Below, piece by piece: positions 46,431-57,259 of a DNA stretch of 64,000 nt. The position numbers and the translations under genes were made by a program. The notes below the pieces were generated by a model, which saw only the letters and a list, made by a program, of their open reading frames with translations, was not told the DNA's origin and did not search any database. Positions within the stretch are counted from its first letter, which is position 1. The number at the start of each line of letters is the position of its first letter. The DNA comes from Hetaerina americana (lineage: Eukaryota > Arthropoda > Insecta > Odonata > Calopterygidae). The stretch spans positions 1,835,501 through 1,899,500 of the forward strand of contig JAKTNV010000020.1 in the NCBI GenBank assembly GCA_022747635.1, written 5' to 3'.

Positions 46431-47519
46431 GGATGCTGTTAGGGGAAAAAATGAAAGTCCTGAATTCGGTGAAATAGAGTAAAAGGAAGAGATTAGATAT
46501 TTAGACACGGACATGAATGAATATTAGAGAGAGAGATACGGTTGTCCAATAAGTGAACATGTGGAAGAAGAATGTTTGGGCGAGGGCAAAAGAGGAAGGG
46601 TCACGGAACACTTGGACTCGCTCGTTTGGACGCAAATGGAAGAGGGAGAATCACACCGGCCATTGACTAAAACGGCACATAATATAATCGCAGTGCTCGA
46701 ACAGCGACAAGCGGTGGAAATTATTCGCATCGAGCCGTTCACAGCGCACAATTCCATCGACACCGACTTGAATACGAGAACAGCATATCTTTTTCGAAAG
46801 CCCTTTAACTCGATGAAATGGTAATCACCGAATGGTAACATGGAAAAACCAGCAACCTAATTTCAACACTTTTCGGAGGCTTTTGCATCCCAATTGGGCG
46901 TGAGTGGGAAATCCTAGAGGACAAACATGACCTTCTCAGTGGACAGAGGCACAACAGAACGCCGTGGCACGACTTCTAGGCTGAATGAATGATTCCAGAG
47001 CACGAATAAGTCACTCTTACCGTCGCTGACTGTGACTCCTTAGTTTCTCCGGTTCTCGAGAAGCAATTTCACGCGAGGACGACTCCCGCCGGCCAAGGGA
47101 GCAAGTCGGTGGAAAGGGGGAGATGCGTCCGCATTAAAATCGTCTCCGAATTTTCCCTATGTCCATAACAGGTATCTTTAAACCTTGGAGCTCGAAAGAA
47201 AACCGGGCTGAGGAATAGGGATGAAAGGGATGAAGACGGCAGAACGGAGGCGAGAGGAAATCGCGAAGTATGGATTTGCATGGCGAGCGAGAGTGAAGGA
47301 AGCTATGAGGAAGACGGCAGGCGGAGAATGGAAGCTCACCTGGGAAGAGCACTGGCGGGAGGCATCTGTGAATGGTGTCGCCACGAGGTGACCCTCTAGA
47401 GAACGCCGAAAGCCGGAATGTAATTTCAGCTCATCCCGGATACGGTGGCGCACGGATAGCCTCGAAAGGCGTCGCTGAGCCAACATTTCGCTAAATTTCC
47501 TGCGCCGCTCCTATTGGTT
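46431..47519. other. Non-coding stretch, nothing recognised
   Basis: A frame at 46561-46824 and its opposite-strand partner have no recognisable domain. The segment at 47060-47480 is moderately GC-rich. Confidence 0.4.
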
Positions 47520-47590
47520 GGAGTAGGATCGAACCACTTGGAGTAGATGGGGATTAGACGCTCAACTTAGCGACGAAGCAGGTCTTAGTG
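47520..47590 (-). other. tRNA-like sequence, possible SINE head
   Basis: The minus strand reads TCGTCGCTAAGTTGAGCGTC, an A-box-like D-arm. About 25 bases later it has GTGGTTCGATCCTAC, an exact B-box core. No acceptor stem is evident, so it is more likely a SINE head or tRNA relic than a functional tRNA gene. Confidence 0.4.
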
Positions 47591-47599
47591 CTCTCCAAG

Positions 47600-48250
47600 C
47601 TGTACGAGCGGCAAAACGTCAGTTATTGAAAACCTCTGCGCACCGACCGTGTCACAGAAAAAATTGAATCGACGATCGATCAACGTTGGGCGATTATTAA
47701 GTTTTGTGCTAAACTGAAAATATCTCTTGAAGAGACTAACAAAATGATTCTTAAGGCTCACGGGGACTCTACTCACAAGTTTCGAGGTGGCTAAAGGCCT
47801 TTAAGGAGGGCCGGGAAGAGGTTCACGACGAACAACGCTATGAGCGCCCGTCAACCAGCAAAACCGACAACAATGTGGCTCTTGTTCGACAATTGTTGGA
47901 TTCTAACCGTCGATTGAGTATCAAAATGGTCGTTAATCAACTGAAATTGTCGTCCACTGCTGTGTTTCGCATTGTCACCGAAGATTTAGAGAGAATGGAA
48001 TCTCTTTAGTGAGATGATGAAAGGGTGCGCCAAGCTGGTGCCCAAGGTGTTGGCCACAACGCGCTACGAGTCCGCGAGTTCCTGGCCAAAAACTAGGTGC
48101 CAACCCTGCCCCACCCCCTCCAGCTAATCCTGACGTCGCCTCGGAAGACTTATTTGTGTTCCATCGGATTAATGCAGCCCTGTTTGTGCAAATCGGTTCA
48201 ATAAATTACTTTTAAAAAAATAATCGCATTACTTTCGGAATGCGCCTTGT
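47600..48250 (+). mobile_element. Mariner with internally deleted transposase
   Basis: The N-terminal frame reads DQRWAIIKFCAKLKISLEET and NKMILKAHGDST around 47675-47775. After a frameshift come the linker (a YERPSTSKTDNN-like reading) and a second helix-turn-helix block, RQLLDSNRRLSIKMVVNQLK. Near 48060 the sequence jumps to VREFLAKN and VPTLPHPLQ, which correspond to the region just before the third catalytic block. Most of the catalytic domain is gone. The right end is followed by ATTACTTTCGGAATGCGCC, which may include the terminal repeat. Confidence 0.83.
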
Positions 48251-49499
48251 ATAGTGAATTTGGTATCGCTTGGCAGTTGTATGTTAATGACTATTATCTA
48301 ATCATACATGCATAAAATGTACCGAAATGTCATTATTTGGCTATACCTCGGCAATTTTCTTGCTGGTTAGAATGTATCGAGCAACACCGATCGCCCAGTT
48401 CGACAAGCAGAGGCTATCGGATGAGGCTTAAACCAATCAAGGAGAGCACACGATTCGTAATGTGCTCCCGTAAAGGATACCTTGGGCCATCGGGCCGTAA
48501 TTCATTAGGAGTCACTAGATTCATGTGGAATTGAATGCGCGCATGTGACTACCTCTTTGATGTCCTAAGCACATTGAGATAAGAATACTAACTTTAATGA
48601 CAACAAATATAAAAAATTATGAGAAATGACATTAAGAGTATAGCTGCGTAAAAGTTAAAGTAGGTGCCGCTGATATTCTTTCGATTAGCCTTTTGAAGAT
48701 TTGCCTCGGCTACAGGTGGGAGGGAGTGTAGCGACGTCACCGGGAATCGGGGAGAAGGCTTACGAGTGATCAAACGTGCGCGAGCGAGAGTCGATTCACG
48801 ATTGCAGCACGCTTCCTCGCGTGGCGGTGTGCCCCTCAAAGAGCAAGGACACCGCCGCAGGAACGCGGGTCGGTCCCATCGCGACCTTTTGGCTCGAAGA
48901 TGACCAAGGATCGTCCGGCCCCCGGTGATTGCTCTCAAGAGCCCCAGGCATCATCAGAGAGGAACGCCGTGAGGGAGGGCGTCGCGATGCCCTCGAGCCG
49001 TGGTCGCTGCGCGGGTCAGGGGTCGGAGGGGGGCCCGGGAAACACCCAGGGTGTGCTCGCCCTGCCACTACGATGGCCATCGTCAGTCGGAAGTGGGGGG
49101 GGAAGGAGGGAGGGAGGCGATCCGATTCCCGCGAGGCAGAGGGAGGCGGGGGGGGTGGGGCTCGAGGAGGGAGATCAGAATGAATGTCGCCACGTCGTAC
49201 ACCCCCCAACCCTCTTCTCACGGCGTCGGCGTTCACGCACACCCCTGCCGCAGTCGCCATGGCGACGGGAGTCCATCTGGCGTCGCGACGGGGCGAGAGG
49301 GGCGGGGTAGAAGACACGGCCGAGCGAGGCTAAAGCCCTGCGGAAGCGCTCTGAATATTCGGGAGCCTTTCGGATTTCACGAAAGAGATAGGGTTGGCGA
49401 TAGATATATTTCCGAACCTGAGCCTTTGAACAAATGGTTAACAAAATGAGCTACATGAAAAGAATATTTACGATGTAAAAATATTTTTTAAACAATGGA
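48251..49499. other. Non-coding, with a GC-rich island at about 48700-49330
   Basis: The island contains runs of G and GGAGG motifs, and overlapping Arg/Gly- or Pro-rich frames on both strands. Nothing was recognised. Confidence 0.4.
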
Positions 49500-49915
49500 C
49501 GTAAAGAATCGCGTGCAGCGCAGAGGGGATAGATTTGTAAATTGTTGTTATGATAAACGGAGAAGTTTATCCAAAATATTAGAGTAGTTAGACTGGGAAT
49601 CACTAAATGGAGCGAAGGTTAAATTACGGACTGAAGCTCTTGAATTGATTGGAAGGAGGTCTCTTTAGAAGTGGTGATGTTGAAAATGTATTATTACCCC
49701 CATAGAACTATGGTAGGAGAGATCATGCCAATACAATTAGAGAGATTAAGTGTAGAATAGATAAATGTAATTTTTTCCAAGAACGATAGGGGATCATAAT
49801 AACTTTGTCCGAGCACGGTAGGGTAATGTTCGGTCAAAATTAATCTTGTGTGTATATACCCTCTACCACGCACCCTAGCGGTGTCTTGCAGGGTATATTT
49901 AAATAAAATAAAATA
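49500..49915 (+). mobile_element. CR1-like LINE 3' fragment, third subfamily
   Basis: The degraded coding end reads FVNCCYDKRRSLSKILE then LDWESLNGAKVKLRTEALEL, equivalent to the C-terminal region of the CR1 ORF2, with stops. It continues to FFPRTIGDHNN and a 3' untranslated part ending in CACCCTAGCGGTGTCTTG and CAGGGTATAT. It is the same subfamily as the inverted copy at 50365-51575. Confidence 0.82.
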
Positions 49916-50247
49916 AGAAAACTTTCCTCTACCAAACGGGACGGTTTTTTTATATTGTTAGGGATGTAATATGAGGAGATACTGAAAAAGTTAAATATAT
50001 TACAAATGCCATTCTACGCAATGAGTGATCTCGGGTAATATGATGAGAGTGAGTCATCGGATGACCCGAAAGGATTGGTGGAACCCTGTTTAACATTTGG
50101 GAATGGGAAACCAAGGCAATTCTAAAGGGAGTAGCCCTATAAATTATTTATTGAACTCTGTAGTTATATTCTGCCTTTAATTATTCACTAACTCTTTCAT
50201 TGCACAGAAACTTTGTTTATTGCATTCCTTTTGGAATATTCCACGTC
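49916..50247. other. Spacer between inverted CR1 copies
   Basis: AT-rich sequence in which no feature was recognised. Confidence 0.4.
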
Positions 50248-50345
50248 CATTGGCGGCCCCGGGGGCGGCGGGGTAACGTCACCGCCTGCCTAACCAGAGG
50301 TCGCGGGATCGATTCCGGCCTGAATGGATTTCCCTCCACCTAGGG
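50248..50345 (+). mobile_element. SINE family B head fragment
   Basis: The A-box-like GGCGGCGGGGTAACG, the conserved CGCCTGCC, and the B box GGATCGATTCC (about 50306-50316) match the head of the SINE at 46228-46430. The tail is missing. It stops just before the 3' end of an inverted CR1 copy. Confidence 0.78.
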
Positions 50346-50364
50346 CTTGGGTGTTACTTATTTA

Positions 50365-51575
50365 TTTATATATACCCTGAAAGGCACCGCTAGGGTGTGT
50401 GGCAGGGGGTGAATACCCAGCAGAATAATTTTACCCGAAAATGGCCCTACCGCGGTCGAATAATGCTATTATGGTCCGTTATGGAAAAAACTGTGTCTTA
50501 AACCTTAGACAATGTTAAATCTATCTGTTTAACACTTAAACCTTCTGATTTTATTGGCATGATCTCTCCTGCCGTAGTAAGATGGGGGCAATAATATATT
50601 TCCCACATCACTGCCAAAGAGACGCCCTGGCAATAAATGCAAGAGCTTCAATCTGTAATTTAACCTTCGCTCTATTAAGTGATATTCAGCCTAGCTCCTC
50701 TAATATTTTGGATACGCCACTAATTTTATCATAACAACGTTTTACGAATCTAGCTCCACTACGCTGCACGCGATCCTATTCGGCAATTAATCCAAATTCG
50801 TCAGTGTCCATTATATTTGTAGCATATTCTGAATATACCTGTAGCCTAACCAACGACAGATAACATTTCTCGTTGACCTTTTCATCACATTTACCAAGAA
50901 CAACTCTAATAAATCCTAATGTTTTGTGATATTGTCCACAAATTCCCCGAATGTGTTTCACCGAGGAGACATCATGAATGAGGGTAACGCCTAGGTATCT
51001 AATCGAGTCTACACATTCCATTTCCGAGTTCCCGATGCAGTAGGCGTTCGGGTGGGAGTTGCTCCTTTTCTAAAATTTTATGACTACGCACTTTTTAAAA
51101 TTTAATTCTAATTATCAAAAGTCGCACCAGCGTTGTATAGCATTAACGTCATTTGATAAAGCGGCTTTTTCCGCAGGATCGCGAATATCACGGAAAACCA
51201 CTGCATCGTCGGCAAATAGACGTATCTTACTAGTGACTACGGAGTCAATGTGGTTATCATAAGGTATGAATAAAAGAGGCCCGATGACACTTCCCTGGGG
51301 AACACCTGAAGTAACTTGTACTGCATGGGACCTAACTCCATATATCACTACTCTTTGTACCCGTCCATTCAAAAAGCCTTTAATCCGACCCCGGATATTT
51401 TTGTCTATGTCATATGCTTCTAGCTTTGCGAGTAGTTTGCTATGAGGTACTTTGTCGAAGGCTTTCTTAAAATCTAGAAAACCCGCGTCCACTGGAACAT
51501 TTCTCTTTCCCGAAATAAGAATATCATGAACAATAAGGGCAAGTTGCGCCTCGCAGGATCTAGAAACGAGGCGAA
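50365..51575 (-). mobile_element. CR1-like LINE, third subfamily, RT to 3' end
   Basis: The minus strand covers the RT from the RSCEAQLALIVHDIL block (about 51560) to the 3' tail at 50371-50412. A frame at 51492-51115 carries AGFLDFKKAFDKVPHSKL, VTSGVPQGSVIGPLLF and the catalytic RLFADDAVVFRDI. A second frame at 51021-50776 carries VDSIRYLGVTLIHDVSSVKH and GFIRVVLGKCDEKV. Stops and frameshifts divide them. The 3' hairpin reads, on the minus strand, CACACCCTAGCGGTGCC, as in the other CR1 ends. It is inverted relative to the copy at 49500-49915. Confidence 0.87.
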
Positions 51576-52719
51576 AGAGACGCCGGCACCTCTGGTGAAG
51601 CGACGCGCACGCGGAGTGGGAAGAGAGCGAACGACACTTCCACGTACGATGTCACTGAACCGGGGCGAGGCGTGACATTCTTGTGCGCTGCGCAACCAAC
51701 GTACGTGGGTTACGGCACCAGCGAAGGTCTGCGACAGATAAGAGGGAAATTGGGGGGGCTAGATGAGGGGTGAAGAAAGGCGAGGGGGTGGGGGTGAATT
51801 AGACCCTGGAGCGGGGAAAAGTAGACTTGAATTGCGCGACTAACCAATCCCCTCCCCTCCCCCCCTTCCCCAGGAGACCCACCTTTCCCCAAATACACAC
51901 ACACACCCTCCGCCTCAGGATTCTAATTGGAATGGGCGGCGGCACGTGTTTGTTTCTATGGAATTCAGTAGGGGTAATTAGGGTTCGCGGAGGGAAGAGT
52001 GGAAGTGTTGTGTTCAGTTAGAGGGGGGGTGGAAGGCGGGGATGGGGGGATTACTGGTGGCGCCGCCGCTGCTAGACGCCTTCCGCGGTAATGCACAGGG
52101 GGGTGGTGCGGGACCCTTGGGGGGAGGGGATCAAGGGGAAGGGGGTCAACGGGGGAGAAAGGGGTGCCGCCGGATGGTGCAGGAGGAGGGGTATTTGTTT
52201 TAAGAGAAAATTGAGGGTAGGGGAACGCAAAACTTGGTGCTTTGCACACTACAAACTGTTTCTCCCTTTCCATGGTGTTCCTGCGGATCTGTGCTAAGCA
52301 ATTATTCCCTCGCAAGTATTTCCCCCTCCCTCTCCTCCGCCTTACCCCTCCCACCGCCACTCGTGACATGACTCACCACTGCACACGTGTCTAAACAATC
52401 CCCCCGTCCTCCGCCCAAACACCACTCCCCCATCCATCCCTATATATTCCTCAACGGAGACGCCTACCAACGTCGCCCGGGCATGCAGCACAAGGCGCGT
52501 CCACAATCCATGGACGGCACGGGCTAGTGCCGCGTACCAATCCCCTCGCAGGCGCTTTCTCGTCACTTCTTGAAGGATCCTGCGGGTCCCTTTCATTCGA
52601 ATTTGAAACTCGTGATTTCTCATAATAACTCTAACAAATAGCAGGTATTCAAAACAATTTGATAAGGATTCACGGTATTAGTTAAATACAAAAACTTGTT
52701 GTATTTAAACATTGAACTT
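51576..52719. other. GC-rich non-coding stretch
   Basis: The segment is G-rich on the plus strand to about 52200, then pyrimidine-rich. Low-complexity frames occur on both strands. No element was recognised. Confidence 0.4.
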
Positions 52720-53761
52720 TTACTTCCCATCCGAACTCCTCGTTTCTCACCCGCACCTGAGCAGTCTGAGACATGTACAGGTTGCGGATTAGCCTCCTTT
52801 CTCTCCAATCTATTCCTATTTTCTGCAATAAACTCATTAGTTTTTCCCAATACACTCTATCAAACACTTTTTCGAAATCAACGAAACAGGCTAATACCTC
52901 CTTGATGTATTCTATATTACTCTCGATTAATAATCTCATTACTGCATTGTCATCACGCGTACCTCTCCCCTTCCTAAACCAAAACTGATCATCCCCTAAG
53001 TAATCATTTGTCCTACTCTCTATCATTTTGTTTATGATCCTGAGAACAACTGTTGCTGCGTGGGATATCAAACTTATTGTCCTGTAGTCCTCACATGATG
53101 TAGCCCTTACCTTTTTCGGAATAGGAACTAAAACTGATCTCACAAAGTATTCCGGCCAAATTGCTTCCTCACAAATACTACGAATCAGCCCATAGAGCTT
53201 CTTCCTTCCACGTTTTCCTGAGCACTTCAATAGTTCCGCGGGAATGTTATCCACCCCCACGGCCTTTTTTACCTTCATCTCCCTTAATGCCCTTTCAATC
53301 TCATCGTCGAGTATGGCTTCACCTAAACTATCTTCCTCTACGTCATATTCTTTTTCAATGTCTAACTTTGTTGGTCTAAGTTCTTTACTATACAGTTCTT
53401 CTATCAAATGTTTCCCTGCATGAACACACGCAATTATGTCCTCTAATTGATCGTATATCCTATCGACCTCTTCTTCTTTAAGGTTGCTCGGTGGAATGTG
53501 CACCTGAATAATAACCAAGTTCGTCGGTTCTGCTTTTTTGTCTACTAGTAATAATCTATCCGTTACCTCCTCTATGCTGATTACGCTTCTTCCTACCTCT
53601 TCATTTAATACTATGGCAACCCCTCGTTGGCTCTCGTCCCCGCCGCTGTATATTATTCTATAATTATCACTCCAGTAACCCCCGTTATTCTTCCATCTCA
53701 CCTCGCATAGACCTAAAATATCTATATTTCCCCTTTCCATTTCTTGCATAACATTCTCCAA
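52682..53761 (-). pseudogene. RTE copy G fused endonuclease-RT frame, 359 codons
   Basis: A single open frame starts with MENVMQEMERGNIDILGLCE (endonuclease N-terminus) and continues to IIACVHAGKHL. It then passes directly to IEELYSKELRPTKLDIEKEY, the start of the RT domain. The RT part includes VGVDNIPAELLKCSGKR, DYRTISLISHAATVVLR and FVDFEKVFDRVYWEKL, and ends after RRLIRNLYMSQTAQVRV. The GDWN and SDH catalytic blocks of the endonuclease and the FADD box of the RT are all missing, so no activity is expected despite the open frame. Confidence 0.88.
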
Positions 53762-54273
53762 AAATCCCTGTCCTCAACATTGTTCCCACATTCCACGTTC
53801 CCATTCTAACTTATTTGGTCTTCTTCTCCTGCGTCTTTTGTCCTGCTGCTTCCAGATTTTCCTCGCGAGGGTTTCGTGGGATGACGGCCGCGGAAGTCTT
53901 GCCTCCCCAGCTGCCGGGCACGACACACGGCCGTTTGGGCCGAGCCCCGATGTTGCCAGGACTCAATATCTCTGTCTTGTTCATCATTATTAACTTGGGA
54001 ATGATAATTGAGGTGGTATCCTGTTGCCTTCCTCAATAGTGTATTTAATGTAACCCCATGACTTACTGGCCGCCCCACTGGGGTCAACGCCATTGCAGCC
54101 GCCTCACTGAGGAACAGACGCTGCGTGGACTACCTTTCGTCTGGCTCCTAACCTTCGACCTATCTGGCATGGGTGACCCTATCAGGAGCAATTATTATTA
54201 CTCCCGCCAACACAGCTCTCGGGGTCATCGTAACGCACAAACCCTTCTACCACGTCAAGGTTGTAGTCCGGGG

Positions 54274-54276
<3 letters not shown>
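52720..54276 (-). mobile_element. RTE/BovB-like LINE copy G, true 5' end, EN-RT deletion
   Basis: The minus strand begins with CCTCCCCGGACTACAACC at 54276, directly beside (TA)n. A leader of about 480 bases follows, with the same order of sequence as copy E. The coding part runs from 53761. The copy ends at about 52720 within the RT palm region, before the FADD box. An in-frame deletion near 53404 removes the second half of the endonuclease and most of the linker. Substitutions are few, so this is a relatively young copy. Confidence 0.9.

Positions 54277-54350
<74 letters not shown>
54277..54350. repeat. (TA)n microsatellite
   Basis: About 35 TA units lie between the 5' end of RTE copy G and a PLE-type terminus. 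Confidence 0.97.
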
Positions 54351-54470
54351 GGACAGCAAGAAACTATATAGAAAAACATAAAAAGATCACTCACACGTTA
54401 TTTCTTGATCATTTTGACGGAATTCTGCTCCGTCTTCATTGGAAGATATAGAAGTAAAGTAAACATATTT
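54351..54470 (-). mobile_element. Penelope-like terminal module with hammerhead-like motif
   Basis: The minus strand reads CCAATGA, then GACGGA, loop GCAGAAT, TCCGTC, then AAAATGATC. This is a clean 6-bp helix with degraded flanking boxes (expected CUGANGA and GAAA). The flank CGTGTGAGTGATC then leads to (TA)n, as at 8417-8545. It is a second copy of that module, more diverged in the boxes and better paired in the helix. Confidence 0.6.
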
Positions 54471-54532
54471 TATGTTGTTTGTTGCCGTCCAATTTATTAT
54501 TCAACATTTCCGTGTCACGTTGACGAAATCAT

Positions 54533-54551
54533 CTATATATATATATATATA
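54533..54551. repeat. Short (TA)n tract
   Basis: About nine TA units directly precede a SINE family A fragment. Confidence 0.85.
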
Positions 54552-54555
54552 ATTA

Positions 54556-54675
54556 TACAGGGAAAGGAACTGGCCGCCCTACCCTGATGTGTGAATTTTC
54601 ACACGCCATATAGGGCTTTGTACTAGGTGATCTCTACCATCACCTACTAAACCGACCTTCGGGTTGATTACTGTG
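54556..54675 (+). mobile_element. SINE family A, 3' part
   Basis: GGGAAAGGAACTGGCC, GTGTGAATTTTCACAC, ATAGGGC and AAACCGACCTTCGGGTTG match the second half of the SINE at 15900-16198. The promoter-bearing head is missing. It again sits next to TA-rich sequence. Confidence 0.85.
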
Positions 54676-54679
54676 TTAT

Positions 54680-55190
54680 ACTAATGGCACTGGCAATTGA
54701 TATGGCTAGGTCCTCAGCAACTTTCCTATCGGTGATTTGACGATTGACCAATACTATTTTCTGCACTTAATAAATGTTCGTCTGTTGTTGTAGTGCTCGA
54801 GCGTCCGGCACGCTCTTCCTCGTTCACATCTTCTCGGGCCTTTGAGAACATTTTGTACCGCCGATAAAGGTTGCGTCGGTCTAAGGTGGCTTTTCTTTAT
54901 GCCATAGTCAACATTCGGAATGCGTCCGTGCACTTAATTTCTTTTTTCACACAAAAGTTGAAACTGATGATTTGATCCATTTTTGGAGCATGCAAAAATT
55001 GAAGACAAGCCAAAACACGCCCAAGCAAGACAGCTGTCAGCAATTGACTGAACATTCAAAATGACCAACATTTTCGGCATAAGGGAGACACATAAGTACC
55101 ATACATAAAGCAGCAAAAAAGTCCAAAATGAAATATACGCAATCCCTGGAAATTCAAAATTCGCGATTTTTATTGAGCAATCTCGTGTAT
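54680..55190 (-). mobile_element. Mariner 5' leader and transposase N-terminus
   Basis: The minus strand has a leader of about 200 bases, then a start codon at 54980-54978 and the reading MDQIISFNFCVKKEIKCTDA. A stop follows at the MA* position. It continues with YKMFSKAREDVNEEERAGRS, and in another frame with KIVLVNRQITDRKVAEDLAI, the second helix-turn-helix unit. The catalytic domain is absent because the copy ends at the SINE junction near 54680. Confidence 0.82.
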
Positions 55191-55193
55191 TTG

Positions 55194-55219
55194 TACACAC
55201 ACACACACACACACACACA
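55194..55219. repeat. (CA)n microsatellite
   Basis: Thirteen CA units at the outer edge of the mariner leader. Confidence 0.95.
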
Positions 55220-55375
55220 AATATTTTTTCATTCATATCAGAAATAGAGGTGAGGCATTTTTGTTATATTTTTGATTTTCGATGAACCAAGACCTAAGTT
55301 AAAAACTGCGGTTTTTAGTTTGTATGGATAGGAACAGATGGGTGTTGATGCATCATATAACGCATGATGGGACCT

Positions 55376-55755
55376 TTTTACAGTTAGAGGACATTAACGC
55401 GTGTGTTCCTGCAGGGAAACATTTGATAGTGATGGGGGATTGGAATGCGACGATAGGCGAAGGAAGAGATGGTGCTGAGGTGGGGGACTACGGTTTAGGC
55501 ACGAGGAATGACCGCGGGGAGAAAGCGGTTGAGTTCTGCAGGAGGCAGGGGTTAGTCATCACCAAAACCTGGTTCAAACACCAAAAATTGCGTAGGTGCG
55601 CACGGAAAACGCCGGAAATTCTGGGATATAATTGAAATGTTTGAATAGATTTTAGGTCATCAGGTCATATTCGTTGTCTTCCACAAACGGATGCAAATCT
55701 TGATCATATTTCAGTGCTAATTAAGTACAGCCTTCGATTTAAAGGGTAAAAAAGG
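55376..55755 (+). mobile_element. RTE/BovB-like LINE copy H, endonuclease C-terminal half
   Basis: The open frame reads LEDINACVPAGKHLIVMGDW, NATIGEGRDGAEVGDYGLGT and FCRRQGLVITKTWFKH, the catalytic half of the APE-type endonuclease. After a stop at about 55635 a diverged continuation corresponds to the SDH region (DANLDHISVL). No linker or RT follows, so the fragment is truncated at both ends. Confidence 0.85.
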
Positions 55756-57259
55756 GAAACCAGTTTAGGTTTGAGTGTTAGGAGGAGGACAGGCCAGACA
55801 GGAGGACCGAGACATAAGGGTATCCATTATTACGTGTGCCGTTCTAGGTATATGTGGAGGAAATAGTTTAAGGGACATGAGGAGAAATGGAGATAGGAAT
55901 GAAAACTTTTTATGCTTATATCGAAGGGGAGTGGAAGGAAAATAATCAAAGGAGTGAGAAGCGGGCACGGGGCAGCGCCAGGGCCCCCCATAATAGAAGG
56001 GAATGTGGCCCGCTGCTAGATGAGGTGTGTGACGCTGTTGGCAAGTGAGCTCAAGGTGGAAGAGGCCGGCGCGGGGGGGACCAGCGAGGGGGGAAGCGTC
56101 GCCTCCCGGTGGTGCTTGACGTGGTCGATTACGCAGAGCAAACGAGGGCAAGCGAAAGAGTAGGGGTGAGAGCGATGATATGGGAGGACACTCGCATCTC
56201 GGGCGACAGTCCTCTCTCCCGATCTGTTGATTCGGGGGGAAGGGACGGGGGGGTCTGGTTTGCAAGCAGCCAGAGACGCTCGGAGGGGAGATTTGGGGTG
56301 GAGATAGAGAAAGGGTTCCGCGGGGGACGCGACCCCTGAGCGACTAAGGGGGCACTTGCGTTGGAGAAAGGCATGACAGTTGGACGGTTCACCTTTCAGT
56401 CGAAGAGTTTTGCAATGGCGTGGTCCATTGCTCACTCCAGGGCATTGGTGCGCATGAGTTTGTTCTTGAAGATATCAAGGAACGTGCGAGAACTACCACC
56501 GTTTCGATGCGGTCTGCTTGCAGGGTTGTTGGAACACGTGCAAGTCGATGCCTGTCTAAACACTGGCATCAACACCAAATGAGCATGTACTGTTTGCAAT
56601 GTGTGTGTGTGTGTGTTCGCGTGCCGAGGAGTTTCTAGTTCATCTTCTCTATCGATTCCGCGCTCCCCACATTTTAGTCAGAAATAGCACGCAGCTAGCA
56701 AAACGCACAAAAGGCAGTTTATCTAATTTTATACCCAACGATTATCATCATTCATTCATCTCATGAGACACGTACCGCGAGGTGAGAAAGTTACACTCGG
56801 TCTATATTTACGCATTGGTGTCCCTCCTCACATCGAGCGATTCACCACTGCTTGCAAAGGAAATGGAAATATTATCAAGAAAGGCCACTGTCAGAAAACA
56901 GTCGTGTGTAGGTCGTGGGAGCATTTTGACAATCTGGTACAGCTCCTTCGAGGTGACAAGAAAATGGTAGACAAGAAGGAACAAAAGCATCTGTGGATGG
57001 CAGCGATAGTGAATGAGCCGAGAAAATGATGCTACAGGCATGCATTCTACCTAATTGCTTCGGAATTGCATTTACCAAAATGAAGTTCCATTCACTTTTT
57101 ACTGTAATCAGCTCAAAAGATTTCTTAATAAAGGAAACCATAACAGAATATTCCATTTTGGTGATGCCGAATGATAATTACGATATATATTTCAGATTTT
57201 AAAATTATGAACATTTTTCTCAAGTTATCGTCAAAATTCGTACGGGTCGGAGGAAATTC
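55756..57259. other. Non-coding, with a GC-rich island at about 55980-56350
   Basis: A (GT)n run lies at 56600-56616. Frames in the island overlap on both strands and resemble no known family. Nothing else was recognised. Confidence 0.4.
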
